Assembly: GCA_049999765.1 (NCBI GenBank)
Contig: JBNGIQ010008312.1
Location: 27,314-91,313, forward strand
Length of the DNA: 64,000 bases
Direction: 5' to 3'
DNA from: Phaeoceros laevis
Taxonomy: Eukaryota > Anthocerotophyta > Anthocerotopsida > Notothyladales
The notes under the pieces are model-generated. The model was not told where the DNA came from and did no database searches. It worked only from the letters and a program-made list of their open reading frames with translations. A program made the position numbers and the translations under genes. This document shows positions 1 to 11,636 of this stretch, one piece after another. Each line of letters starts with the position of its first letter. Within the stretch, counting starts at the first letter, position 1.

Positions 1-3000
1 GCAGCATGTAGATCAGAAGCAAGATGTAGGTCAGTATCAGCAGGTTGCTCACTGTCCTTTTCCACACCAGTCTTCTGGCACACATCACCTCGATCTTTCC
101 TAGTTCCATCAGATAAATGTATTGCTCCAGCCTCACATGATTCAGGAACAAGTCGTTTTCTCATGTCCTCAGCTTTCTGCATTAACATGGTGTCGCTTTC
201 CTGCCCTTGTTTGCTTGCCATTGGCTGTAAGTTGGCCAAATCCTTCAAACAGCTGGCCTCAAGCCCGTTTACAGTTCCTTTTTTGACAGAATCAGGAATC
301 ATAATTTGCTCAGGTTGCCGTACATCCATTCTGACTGCACTTCCAACAATCAGCTCATCCCCAGGTACTTTGCTTTGAACAGATTGTCCTGGACTGGAAG
401 ATATTTCAGCTATCTCTTCGACACTGCATGCCTGCAGCGCTTCCTGCACAATCACTTTGTGCCCTTGTCCACTAACCTCATTCATCCCATCAGATTGGAC
501 ATAACCAATAACAGACCTCCACTCGGACTCGCCACTAGACATTTCTAAAGGTAGAGCATCTGATGATAAGTTTAAGCCAGTTTCACCAGCCCCTGTGACA
601 CGAGAAGTGCGAGCTGGCAAAACAACACTCCTTTCATGATGCAATAAACAACTACCAGACTCAGCAACCACAGTAGGTACTCCATGATCTGTCGTTGCAT
701 GTGTTGATGTGAACCCTTGTCCAGTTTCCTCTCTACTCCGCAACATACATGCGACATCTTCTCCAACTCCAGTCTTGCCCTCCCCAGCACAGTGGTTACC
801 TTCTTCCTTCGACAACAGAATTTCCTCACAAGCATCCTGTGATGTGCAAACGTCTCTGACAGCACTCAACCCTTTTGGGTACGTGCAACTGTTATCCAAT
901 TCTTCATGTGCCAACTTCGAAGTGAACTTCCTCATTTTCAATGAGATACAATCATCTCTGGAGGCTGATTTACCAGAACTTCCTGGACTGATCTCAGTTG
1001 ACATATCTGAAGCCTCTCTGCAGTCACCCAGGTTGTCTGAAAGGGCTTGCCCCTTATAACTTACAGGACACGCCAGGAAGGGACCTTGCTGTGGCACACC
1101 TCCTTGGTCCAGTAGCTCTGATGCGACAGCTGCCTGTGAGTTTACAGGGGACCTGGTCTCATCAAGACTAGGCCTTTCATCAATTGCACCGTGGGAGCTA
1201 CATTTCTCTTGTGGCGAAGCATTTTTATTGAAAATTATCACAGCCTCACTGTACATGGGATCACTCTGCCCGTCAGCATCACCATCACCTCCAGGATTCT
1301 GGTCCATCTCTGCCACGTCAAATAGATGCAGATCTCTACCCCTCTTTCTCCTGCAGTACACTTTTACACTGTCATCAGGTCCCAACCCCAGAACTTGATA
1401 CTGCTTTTCCAGAGCCGAACCTTCAACATCATTATACACTATAGGCATTTGGTTGAGTTTCTTAGACAACGCAATGAGAGTTGACGAGTATACACTCTCC
1501 ATGGGCATCAAGAATTTTGAAACAGACCCTGACTGCAACGGCTGGCTTTCCATATCAGATACTGTAGTTGGCATCTCTTCTTGAGTTCCAGCAGAATGTT
1601 TCGTTGGTGTAGCTACACTTGATCTATCTGTGGCTAGCTGCAAGTTCAACAGACTGCCCTCATCCACCGTATGACCAGGACACAAATCACCCTGGCCTAA
1701 CGGCACCACCCTGGACCCTTCCCTTTCACCTCCAACCACTTCTTGCATGCAAATGCACTTAACATCATATCCTTCCTCTTTCCCTTCTTGAGGTTCTCTG
1801 GATACCTGTCCCAAACCGTCACCATCACGTTTGATAAGAGGAACAAAACCAACAGTGCCTTCTATCATAGCCTCGGTACTGCCCACAGCGAATCCTTTGT
1901 CAAACCCTGTGACTGGTTCTGTGCAAGCATTGGTTTCAACGGCTGAATTCTCAACGGCAGGCTCGTCTGCATATGTTGTGCCTTCCCTTGTATCAGTAGA
2001 TGAGTTACTGATGTGCTTTCTGTGCCCACAAACCCCTGCATCTTGTAAATCCTGCCCAAGACGGGTGTTACTCTGAATCACAGGAAGTTCGATACTACTA
2101 TCCACAGCAGTCCTCGCCAGATAGTCAGTATGCTTGATCAAAATGGTCGTATCACCAATTGATCCAGCACCCCGTTGGGCTTCATTTGTCAGCTGTTCAG
2201 AATCGTCAAGCTGGGTGCCTTGGGACACAAACACAGTATCCCCAGGGTCCTGGAACGAATGGAAGCTTTCCAGCAAAGATTTCTGAAGTTCACTTATTTC
2301 CTGTTCCTCTAATTCAGCTTCAATTCTCACGCCATCGACAGGTTGTGATTCTTCCACTCTAGCAGGGAACTCGATATCTGTTGATATACCCATTTGATCC
2401 CCAAGAAAGGGACTAGTCTGCACAGCAGTACCCATAACGTCGAGTTCAGGTTTTGGAATCCTAGGAGAACAGGTGTCCGCACCTTGGGAGCCACCAAACT
2501 GCGCTTGCCCCTGTAGGGAGAGCAACAAGCATTCGCCACTAGGAGGTTCACAATTTTCGTTTTCAGGTGCCCTTGCCAATTCGACATGACTGGCAGGGCT
2601 CCCTCCGGCAAGCGTCCAACCTGTTTGGGCTCTGATCGTTTCGCCTCCATCTAAGACTTGTCCGGTTTCTGGTTCATTAGAGCTGGAACCCTGAGCCCCT
2701 TGCACCAGGGATGGATTTCCTTCTCCGGTAAGCTTTTCTGTACACTCGACAGAACGAACATCTTGGGCCACAATATCTATCATATCCTCCTCTATCCACC
2801 CACCGAGACATCTCTGATCAGTCTCGCTACACATTTCCTGCGAAAAAGAATCTATTGTAGGCAAAGAAGCCATGTTCTGTATATGGAAACTTTCGGCTTC
2901 AGCCTCGGAAATGACAAGCTCAATCTTCTCCTGCGACCCTTCTGGCGGAACAGAGACATCGGTATCAGTGAGTAATAGATCTTCTACGACAGCATAACCA

Positions 3001-4724
3001 TCCTTCCTGCCGCTGCTCAAGTGCTCCTCAACGTCATGAGTATCGTCAAGGACACGTTCCCTCCCAACATCAGCACATCCTCTGTGAATATCCTCACCAA
3101 CTGGACTCGATATTTTAAGCACCTGCAATGTTTGTCCAGGAACACCGCTGGCTGTGAAGGTGATCTTTTCGCTTCGAGATTCAGGTGTAGACATGGTTCC
3201 CTTAGACAATCCAGCTTCATCATTTCGAACCGTACCACTATCACCATGCGGCCCGGCTTCACGTAGGACATCGTCGTTACAGTTGCCTGATGGAAATTCA
3301 ACAACCATAACCCCATTATTACTAACATCATCCTTCTGCAAATCATCTTCCGAAGCAGACAGCAAGCCACCTCCCTCCTCCCCGCCGTCCATAATCTCCT
3401 GAGAGCCTGAGCAATCGTCCGTCTGGGCTCTGTGAACTGCACTCAACTCTTGAGCGCCATTACGTGGCGAGTAATACGTTCCTCGCAACGAATCTGTCTC
3501 CTGCTTGCCGGCATCCACAAAAGACAAGGCTTGCGCCTTGTCCAAATCTGAAACAGCGTCCGCCGATACTCTCGCAGGACTTCCCAGCCGAATTGGACAT
3601 CTCAGTGCCTCATCTGCTTCTGTAGGCTTCAAGCCAGAATCGAAAACTTCCGCCATGTCACCACTAGAAGAAGACACAGGTTCCGCGAGTCCCCCGTGAA
3701 CATCACCGGCGAGAAATTTGCTGGTTTGAGGTTCAAGCACCTCGTTCTCTGAGCTTTCGTCCGCAGAGGAGCGCACCACCTTCTCCTCGTCATCGTCATT
3801 CCCTCCTCCCTCGACCAGGCCAACTGGATCCGTCCTTGTTGTCACAGATGGTGATGTAGTAGTTTCCAAGCCACGATCCTCATCCGCGACGTCCTGATCT
3901 GAGGCGCTATCTTCCACAGCCACCTCAGACGCGCATTTCTCAATTGCTCCCCTCGAGCCGATTCCTAGATCGGCCAAGCGTTTCTCAATCCTCGGACGCT
4001 TTCTGCGAGCTAGTAGCAACCTCGCACGCCGCCGGGACTGATCCGCAGATTTGCCAACATCTTCCTCGGACGACGACTCGACCTCGTCCGCGCTTGCACC
4101 TGTACCCAGACCTCCGTTCAATTTCTCTTTCCTGTTCTTCTGAATCCAGGCGTTGATCTCCCTAGATCCTTGGACCTCCGACACGTCTACGTGTAACCAG
4201 ACCTCCGGCTCCGGCTCATGTTCCCCGGCATCCACCTCCTCCTTGACCCTACTCCAACGCCTCTTTCTCTTTCCCCAGCTCTTCAGCACAGGCTCCTGCT
4301 TCTCCTGCACCTGCTGCTTGCAAACAACACCTCCACCACGAGGTGCGGCATTGTCATCCGCAATTTCCTCCCAGAAAGGCTCCTTGGTCCCGAACCTGTC
4401 CAAATTACGGTATCCCACCCGCAAACAGTGCTTTAGTCGCTCACTCCTCCTCTCGACAACCTGCTCCACCCCAGCACTGCCACTGGCAGCACCTTCAGGC
4501 ACCTTGAGGCGCTTCCGGCCATTACCAAGGCTGCAATCGGCAACAGCAGGCGGAGCAGGACGGGGTCTCTTGCTGACACGGGCCTTGCTGGATTGGGCTG
4601 CTGCCTCGCCACCTTGGGCTTGCTGCTGAGGCCTGGATCTTAAACCCTGCCTCCTGGTCGACCCGCCTGCATCTCCTGCTCCGCTCCATTGCCCCTGCTC
4701 GGATTGCACTCTTCTGCGACTCAT
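1..4724 (-). CDS. large acidic nuclear-looking protein, partial (C-terminus off the left edge)
   Basis: One uninterrupted frame runs from an ATG at 4724 to the window edge, about 1574 codons with no stop, so it is almost certainly coding although no known domain is evident. The N-terminus is Q/R-rich (starts MSRRRVQSEQ). A segment around residues 89-112 (RRSERLKHCLRVGYRNLDRF) is the most structured-looking part. Basic nuclear-signal-like clusters follow: GKRKRR near residue 149 and RKRPRIEKR near residue 240. The remainder is rich in D, E, S, T and G and looks disordered, with a short basic patch (YCRRKRGRD) near residue 1110. I infer a nuclear, perhaps chromatin-associated protein whose folded domain lies beyond position 1. 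No intron is needed in the visible part. Function is unknown. Confidence 0.8.
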   Translation of the reverse strand, partial: MSRRRVQSEQGQWSGAGDAGGSTRRQGLRSRPQQQAQGGEAAAQSSKARVSKRPRPAPPAVADCSLGNGRKRLKVPEGAASGSAGVEQVVERRSERLKHCLRVGYRNLDRFGTKEPFWEEIADDNAAPRGGGVVCKQQVQEKQEPVLKSWGKRKRRWSRVKEEVDAGEHEPEPEVWLHVDVSEVQGSREINAWIQKNRKEKLNGGLGTGASADEVESSSEEDVGKSADQSRRRARLLLARRKRPRIEKRLADLGIGSRGAIEKCASEVAVEDSASDQDVADEDRGLETTTSPSVTTRTDPVGLVEGGGNDDDEEKVVRSSADESSENEVLEPQTSKFLAGDVHGGLAEPVSSSSGDMAEVFDSGLKPTEADEALRCPIRLGSPARVSADAVSDLDKAQALSFVDAGKQETDSLRGTYYSPRNGAQELSAVHRAQTDDCSGSQEIMDGGEEGGGLLSASEDDLQKDDVSNNGVMVVEFPSGNCNDDVLREAGPHGDSGTVRNDEAGLSKGTMSTPESRSEKITFTASGVPGQTLQVLKISSPVGEDIHRGCADVGRERVLDDTHDVEEHLSSGRKDGYAVVEDLLLTDTDVSVPPEGSQEKIELVISEAEAESFHIQNMASLPTIDSFSQEMCSETDQRCLGGWIEEDMIDIVAQDVRSVECTEKLTGEGNPSLVQGAQGSSSNEPETGQVLDGGETIRAQTGWTLAGGSPASHVELARAPENENCEPPSGECLLLSLQGQAQFGGSQGADTCSPRIPKPELDVMGTAVQTSPFLGDQMGISTDIEFPARVEESQPVDGVRIEAELEEQEISELQKSLLESFHSFQDPGDTVFVSQGTQLDDSEQLTNEAQRGAGSIGDTTILIKHTDYLARTAVDSSIELPVIQSNTRLGQDLQDAGVCGHRKHISNSSTDTREGTTYADEPAVENSAVETNACTEPVTGFDKGFAVGSTEAMIEGTVGFVPLIKRDGDGLGQVSREPQEGKEEGYDVKCICMQEVVGGEREGSRVVPLGQGDLCPGHTVDEGSLLNLQLATDRSSVATPTKHSAGTQEEMPTTVSDMESQPLQSGSVSKFLMPMESVYSSTLIALSKKLNQMPIVYNDVEGSALEKQYQVLGLGPDDSVKVYCRRKRGRDLHLFDVAEMDQNPGGDGDADGQSDPMYSEAVIIFNKNASPQEKCSSHGAIDERPSLDETRSPVNSQAAVASELLDQGGVPQQGPFLACPVSYKGQALSDNLGDCREASDMSTEISPGSSGKSASRDDCISLKMRKFTSKLAHEELDNSCTYPKGLSAVRDVCTSQDACEEILLSKEEGNHCAGEGKTGVGEDVACMLRSREETGQGFTSTHATTDHGVPTVVAESGSCLLHHERSVVLPARTSRVTGAGETGLNLSSDALPLEMSSGESEWRSVIGYVQSDGMNEVSGQGHKVIVQEALQACSVEEIAEISSSPGQSVQSKVPGDELIVGSAVRMDVRQPEQIMIPDSVKKGTVNGLEASCLKDLANLQPMASKQGQESDTMLMQKAEDMRKRLVPESCEAGAIHLSDGTRKDRGDVCQKTGVEKDSEQPADTDLHLASDLHA

Positions 4725-5366
4725 AGCATCGAGACATGAGCTGCGAAATGCTGCTGCATCACGCAATCGGCAAGGGCGGGCTTGAATCTGGGTTGCGGCC
4801 CTTGGGATCGCGCTATGTCCCTCGAAGAATGGATGCTTGTGACGCGTCGTGAGGGTTTCCTCCACTTCCCTGGCAGTCAGGGTTTTCTGAACTTAGTTTC
4901 TGCTCTGCTGCTGCTTTTATAATATATGCTCGTAACAGGAAGTCGCGACGAAGTCTGCCTGGCTTTTATGTCTTTGGAAATCACGGCATGCGGGTTAGTT
5001 CCCCTGGAGTCGCGGCATACGAGGGGCCCACCGAATTTCGATTCCCCACGAGTCCATTTCTAGGCCGTTCAGGTCTCCAATGGCAAAATGAATGGGCCCG
5101 CACATTCTTGACATGAATCACATGCACTATGTGGGATAGGTACAAGTAACCTTGAAAATAGCAAGCCCACAATATGAATAACATGAAAAGTATCATGACT
5201 TTACGATGCCAGCCGTACAGATGATCTGAAGAGGCTCCATCCTAGCTGCAGGTCTCGTAGATCTGTGAGGGTGGCATTTGCTTGCATAGAATGTGAGATC
5301 TCTCTATTCTTCCGGGGATTTCCCTGTTGCTCTGAGCATTGCTAGTTTGGGCTCTAAGCATTCGCA
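4725..5366. other. intergenic region between two minus-strand genes
   Basis: This holds the likely promoter and 5' leader of the large acidic protein gene (minus strand, from 4725 upward) and the 3' end of the DYW PPR gene at 5367. I see no RNA gene or repeat in it. Confidence 0.5.
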
Positions 5367-7968
5367 TCACCAGTATTCCCCACATGAACACTTCCCATCC
5401 TTGTATACATGAAAGCGACTTGCATCTCTGCAAATTATTGTTCGCTGCTCCATTTTTGATACCAGTGCAATGGCCCTGTGACAGTCTTCGCACACTCTCA
5501 GATTCTTCACCACACGGATGGTTGTGCCTTGGGGAGTCTTGTGCAGTGCATATGCAATAGCTAGCTTCTCGCTGTGCCCACATAATGCAGCCTCCTTCTC
5601 GTCTTCAGGTATGTCTCGCAACACCGAGCCGAGATGAGGTACATATCCTTTTTTCTTAAGCTTGAGGATAAGAGCTTTTACATTTGCATCTACGTCCTGC
5701 CATTCAGGATGCTCTCTATCCCCCGCCACAAACCTATGCACAACACCTACGCTGTCAGTCCACCAGCTCTGTCCTGGCTTCTTCGGTGCTTGTGCTCGTA
5801 CCCTCATTGCAACGACCTCCTTCGCGTCCTCCTGCCTTTTAGCAGCTGCATAGATGTTTGACATCGACACATATGCTGCAGCATCATCTTTGTCCAACTT
5901 CACCGCAGATTCAAAAGCTGTCCTTCCAATTTCCACATTACTCCATTTACGACATGCACCCAACACACTACTCCACACCACTGCATCAGGCTGGAAAGGC
6001 ATCGTCCTCACCATCTCCATTGCCTTGTGGACTTGGCCGGCTCTACCAAGCAAATCAACCATGCAAGTATAGTGCTCGAGAGTTGGATTGATGCCATAAT
6101 CCCTGGTCATAGACTCGAAATACTTCTGGCCCCTGTCAACAAGCCCCACATGACTGCATGCAGTGAGAAGACCAACAAATGTGATGCTGTCTGGCTCTAC
6201 ACCTTCCTGCCTCATCCTCTGGAACGAATCAATCACAGCTTTGATATCTCCTAGGTGGGCATACCCTGCAATCAACGCACTCCAGGTTACTACATCTCTC
6301 GTACCTAGTGCATTGAAGACCTGTTGAGCATCGACCATGCTCCCACATTTACAGTACATGTCAATGAGAGCATTTGCAACAGATAGATTAGCCTCAAGTC
6401 CGACTTTGCAAATGTCAGTATGGATCTCCTTCCCCTTCTCCAATCCTGCCACAGTACCACAAGCCTGGAGGAGGCACATAAATGTTGCAGCAGGGGCTGA
6501 TGTGATGCCCTCCAATTGCATGTCTCTGTATAAGCTGAAGGCTTCTTGACTAAACCCGTTTTGAGCATATCCGCCAATCATCGCAGTCCACGTCACTACG
6601 TCCCTTGTCAGCAACTTGTCAAACACCCTGCGTGCATCCTCTAAGCTCCCGCACTTTGCGTACATGTCTACAAGACAGGTGCCAACAACTACGTCAGCTT
6701 CCAGTCCCCTTTCTTGAATTTGTGTGTGCACCTGCTTGCCCTGATGCAAAGATCTGACGGAAGCACATGCTTGCAGGAGGCAGACAAAAGTTACTTGATT
6801 TGCTACTGTTACACCTTCCTGCTGCATTCTTTCATAGAGAGCAAGGGCTTCCTGACCGAGTCCCTGCTCAGCATATCCTGCAATCATGGCAGTCCATGTA
6901 ATGACATTTCTGTATGGCGCATTGTCAAACACCCTGCACGCATCCTCTAAGCTCCCACACTTGGCATACATGGTTAGCAGACCATTGCCAAGAACAATAT
7001 CTGCTCCCATTCCACTTGCTTCGATTTGTTCGTGAATTTTCTTTCCCTGATGCAAAGCTCTCATGCCGGCACACGCTTGCAGAAGGCAAAGATATGTAAC
7101 ACGACTCAATGAAGTGATCCCCTGCTTTAGCATGGTTCCATAAAGGCTAAGAACTTCTTGACCTAGTCCATGGTGGGCATATCCTGTCAACATAGCATTC
7201 CATGCCACAACGTCTTTGGTTGCCAAACTGTCAAACACCCTGCGAGCATCCTGCAAACTTCCACATTTAGAATACATGTCCACCAAGCAGGTCCCCACCA
7301 CCAAATTCTGCTTATCTGCAGATGCCAGAAAATCAGCATGAACCTTCCTGCCGGACGACAGATCTCCTGCAGAGGCACAAGCTTTTAAGGCTGCTGCAAA
7401 TATGCGATTGTGTGGATTCAGAGTGGACTCACGCATCTGCCGATACAGTCCTATAGCTTCTCTTGGCTGCCCATGTCGAGCATGAGCCAAAATGATGGAC
7501 GCCCACATATGACGGCTTGGTGTTGGGACCTTGGAAAAGACCTCCGTCGCTTCCTCCAACCTCCCGTGAGATGAATACATACAAATGATCTGGTTGGCCA
7601 AAACTGCGTTCGACTCCATCCCACATTCCAATACATGGGCATGAACCCGGCTGCCAAGAACCAAATCTTTTTGTGCAATGCACTTCTTAAGAGCTCCGGA
7701 AATAACAGAGTAGTCAACATGACGAGCTCGTTGCACCATAAGGTGGAACGGTCCAACAATGTCACTGATGAGCGGTCTCTCCTGGCATAGTTTGCTCCAG
7801 CTTCCACGATGTACAGTCCCTTCATACTCTGCCAACCTGCAAAACAAGATAGTTGAAGTGCATCAGGGAGAACACCGCCCGAGAGACGGAGGTTGGAAAC
7901 TGAGAAACAACTCAAGTTCACAAAGTTGAGTCGGGAGAACGTCCTTGACGCCCGATAGCTGCCTCCAT
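5367..7968 (-). CDS. PLS-class PPR protein with canonical DYW deaminase domain (C-to-U editing type)
   Basis: The main exon is 7836-5367, 822 codons plus stop. It follows a good 3' splice site (TTTTGCAG before GTTGGCAGAG), so an upstream exon is required. A candidate exon 1 is 7968-7922 (ATG at 7968, donor TT/GTGAAC), which joins in frame, but it does not look like a transit peptide and is unproven. The protein is a series of P, L and S PPR motifs, then E1/E2, then a PG box (PGQSWW) and a full DYW domain. Zinc and catalytic residues are present: HSE, CEDC, CSC, and the C-terminus is EYW. The HP pair of the DYW family is kept (GDREHPEW). By family knowledge it should bind an organellar transcript and deaminate a cytidine. 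It lies head to head with the DYW:KP gene at 7967-10405. Confidence 0.9.
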
Positions 7969-10405
7969 GCTTAAGGCTTGGCTGTTAAGCTGCCACCGAC
8001 ACGCCAGCAGTGTTTCCTGGTGGCCGGTGTTCTTCAAACCGAGGTACAAGCGACTCTTGTGGACAGTGGTTGCGGATGCAGACCACCGTGCAGTACACCC
8101 AGCCGGAGACAGACCATATTATCAGTACGACAGCCCTCCGAGGTAAGAGACCTGCAGTCAGAACATTTACAGAGGTTTGTAGTCCAGCTTCGCTGTGCAT
8201 GTGAAACATCAGACATCATCACTGTTGTGACTTCAGATTTCGTCTTTTCTATGCAGCGGGGTGCTAGCGAGTGATGGAGGTGTTTCAAGCTACATAGCCT
8301 GGAGCAAACTTTGTGCCGATGGACAGGTTTATGAAGCATTTCAGGTCCTTGACCTTATGGCCCAGCGAGGAAATGCAGTTTCTGCAGACATGATTTATCG
8401 CATCCTAAAAGGATGCATTGTGAAGAAAGACCACGAGCTGGGTAGTAGAGTGCATGCTCTTGCTGTGAGCACTGGGCATGAGTTAAATAATTCTCTGGCA
8501 AGTCAAATTATTCGAATGTATGCTTCTCAAGGAATGTTGTTGGAAGCAAACCAGGTATTCAGTAAACTGCCTACGCCAAATTTGTTTACTTGGACATCGA
8601 TCATTTCAGCACATGCAGATCATGGCCAAGCAAAGCAGGCTGTAAAACTATATCAGCATATGCAAGAATCAGGTGTGTTTCCAGACGAGTACGTTTATGT
8701 TGCTATTCTCAAAGCATGTGCCAGCGCAGCAGATCTAGCCTTGGGAAAGCTTGTGCACGGTGATGTGATAAAACATGGCTTGGAGTCAAGCCTTTATATT
8801 GGAAACGCTCTGACGGACATGTACTGCAAATGCCGAAGCCTGGAGGATGCTCGTCGAGTGTTTGAGAGGTTGCCAACCCGAGATGTAGTTACATGGAATA
8901 TGTTGATTGCAGGATATGTTCAGCATGGGCTATGTCAGAAAGCCTTACAACTTTACAAAAGCATGCAACAGTGTGGCGTGGTCCCAAACAAATTTACATT
9001 TGTCAGTGTGCTAAAAGCTTGTGGCGTTATTGGATCAATTCAAGAAGCCAAGTCTGCACACGATCAAGTTGTGGCGAGGGGATTTCAAGGAGATTCAGTC
9101 ATAGGCAACACCTTGGTAGGAATGTATGCAAAATGCCAGAGCTTGGAAGACGCTCACATCGTCTTTGATAGCCTCAAGAGAAAAGACGTTGTAACATGGA
9201 CTGCCCTCATTGCTGGGTATGCTCAGCAGGGACTTGGTTATGAAGCCCTTGAAGTTTACAGAAAGATGCAGGAGGATGGTGCAGCTGTGGGCAATAGTGT
9301 CACGTTTGTGTGCATTTTGAAAGCATGTGGCAGCATTGGGGCTCTGAAAGAGGGCAAGCAGATTCACTCTACTGTGGTTGAAAGAGGACTGGAGGCGGAG
9401 GGTTATGTTGGCAACGCGCTTCTAGATATGTACATCAAATGTGGAAGCATGGAGGATGCTCATGAAGTATTTCACAGATTGCCCAAGAAAGATGTGGTGG
9501 CATGGACTGCTCTCCTTAAAGGTTACGGCCAGCATAATGATGGTAAAAGGGCCTTGCAGTGTTTTGAGGAAATGAGACAGCACGGGATTGAGCCTGATTC
9601 TACAACATTCACTTGTCTTCTCGGAGCACTCAGTCATGTGGGCATGGTGACGGAGGGTCAACAGTGCTTTCAAATGATGGTAGAAAGGCATGGCATTACC
9701 CCGGCAGCTGAGCACTATACCTGCATGGTTGATCTTTTGGGCCGGGCAGGGCGGTTGGACGAGGCTGAAGAGCTACTCTTGACAACGCCAATTAGAAACG
9801 ATCTGGTGGGCTGGAGGTCCTTGCTCAGTGCTTGCAAAACGCATGGCAACTTAGAAATAGGTCGTCGCTGCTTCAATCAGCTGGTTCGAATTGAACCTCA
9901 ACAATCAGCTGCGTATGTGCTTATGTCAGACATCTATGCAAATTGCGGCAGGTTGCAGGATGTAGAGGACATGGAGAATCTGAGAAACTGGGGCGGTATC
10001 CAGAAGAAGCCTGCCACGGCCTCAATCGAAATAGATGAAAAGCTTCATGAGTTTATTGTCGGGGATAAAAGGGGTGATACTTCTGCAAAGCTGAGGAGTC
10101 TCACCTCACAAACGGAAGGGGAAAGAACTGTGGAGGAGATGATTTCCAGCTTCGAGCCCCTGGATGACAAGGATAAGGAAGACTCCCTATGTGGACATGC
10201 AGAGAAACTAGCCTTGGCTTACGGTCTCCTTAACACACCTGCAGGCCAAACTTTGCTTGTCACAAAGAATCTGCGGATGTGTGACCACTGCCATAGTGGC
10301 ACTAAAACCATTTCCAAGATTGAACAAAGGGAGATCATTGTTAAAGATGCACACCGAGTACATCATTTTAAAGATGGGATGTGCTCTTGTGGGGATCATC
10401 AATGA
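7967..10405 (+). CDS. PLS-class PPR protein with variant DYW:KP domain (candidate U-to-C editing factor)
   Basis: Exon 1 is 7967-8142, intron 8143-8256 (donor CCGAG/GTAAGAG, acceptor TTTCTATGCAG), exon 2 8257-10405; the joined product is 774 residues. Exon 1 begins MLKAWLLSCHRHASSVSWWP, arginine-rich and acid-poor like an organelle transit peptide. Fourteen PPR motifs (from about residue 103) are followed by E1 and E2. At residue 642 the PG box is replaced by KKPATASIEI. The deaminase core keeps HAE (706-708), CDHC (734-737) and CSC, but the usual HP is absent and the C-terminus is GDHQ, not DYW. The KPAxA start and altered end match the DYW:KP class associated with U-to-C editing in hornworts, ferns and lycophytes. 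The target is unknown; a code-based guess is given in the findings. Confidence 0.88.
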
Positions 10406-10786
10406 ACGACCGTGCTTGTAGCTCAAGTTCTGGGACAGTACAAAGCAAAGACTGCTTTTGCGCATGTACTTAGTTGTTGACCTTATTTCCAACGGTGTCC
10501 CTGCATGTGTCACTATTCACTTCAGTTGAGAAGGAGAGCCGGGTGCACGATGTTGCATTCGACATCTCAATCTTGTTGCATTCGACATCACAAGCTTTGT
10601 CACTTTGTCAAAGAAAAGCTAAGATACTTCAAAAGAGTGAATAATCTTGTAGTTTTTTGTAAAGAATGAGATCCAACAAGAAATCACAAACTATAGACAG
10701 AGCCTGGCAATTAGGAATTGGACAAAATTCTAAGCAAAACCACGGAAACCCAATTAACCTCAAGAGTAAATCTTTCAATAAATAAA
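10406..10786. other. 3' flank of the DYW:KP gene
   Basis: AT-rich sequence up to the assembly gap, including a short direct repeat (gttgcattcgacatc twice near 10551-10588). No gene seen. Confidence 0.5.
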
Positions 10787-11186
10787 NNNNNNNNNNNNNN
10801 NNNNNNNNNNNNNNNNNNNNNNNNNNNNNNNNNNNNNNNNNNNNNNNNNNNNNNNNNNNNNNNNNNNNNNNNNNNNNNNNNNNNNNNNNNNNNNNNNNNN
10901 NNNNNNNNNNNNNNNNNNNNNNNNNNNNNNNNNNNNNNNNNNNNNNNNNNNNNNNNNNNNNNNNNNNNNNNNNNNNNNNNNNNNNNNNNNNNNNNNNNNN
11001 NNNNNNNNNNNNNNNNNNNNNNNNNNNNNNNNNNNNNNNNNNNNNNNNNNNNNNNNNNNNNNNNNNNNNNNNNNNNNNNNNNNNNNNNNNNNNNNNNNNN
11101 NNNNNNNNNNNNNNNNNNNNNNNNNNNNNNNNNNNNNNNNNNNNNNNNNNNNNNNNNNNNNNNNNNNNNNNNNNNNNNNNNNNNNN
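10787..11186. other. assembly gap (400 N)
   Basis: A run of exactly 400 N; the true size is unknown. Apparent frames across it are artefacts. Confidence 0.99.
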
Positions 11187-11636
11187 CCACCAGTAAGCAC
11201 CAAGTACCTATAACCAGGGGGGCGGGGGGGACATGTGTACTTGCGTATATGTGCAAGTGTCCAATCTTAAAATTTTTTATATATTTGGATAGATCTCATT
11301 CCACTGATTCAGAATATGTAATTTTTTATACTATGTGATTGTAGCATCATCGTTTTACGAAGGCAAAAGACCAAAAATACTAAATCCAAGGGGGGACATC
11401 ATGGAAAGCACCCTATTGTAGCCTGCAAGCACCCTAAATTGAGTAATTAATATGGACAACTCTAGTTGTTGAAAGTAGGATGTTTGCCACTGCACCATAT
11501 GGCCACGGGACAATTTTTTTTGCGTGGCCCGGATAGATTAGAGCTCTAGCATTCGAAAGAGTAGTTCTGAGCCTTCCTGAAATCGACTTTCGGTTAGATC
11601 TGTGTGGAAGGGCTTGGATTGATTTGCTGCCGTTGC

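Noticed and set aside
3017-4737. Shorter minus-strand frames inside the large acidic ORF
   Set aside because: They are out of frame with the single continuous 1574-codon frame, which is the better explanation.
10711-11338. Long open frames on both strands across 10787-11186
   Set aside because: They consist of N; a gap cannot be translated. The same holds for frames across 30949-31048 and 41124-41523.
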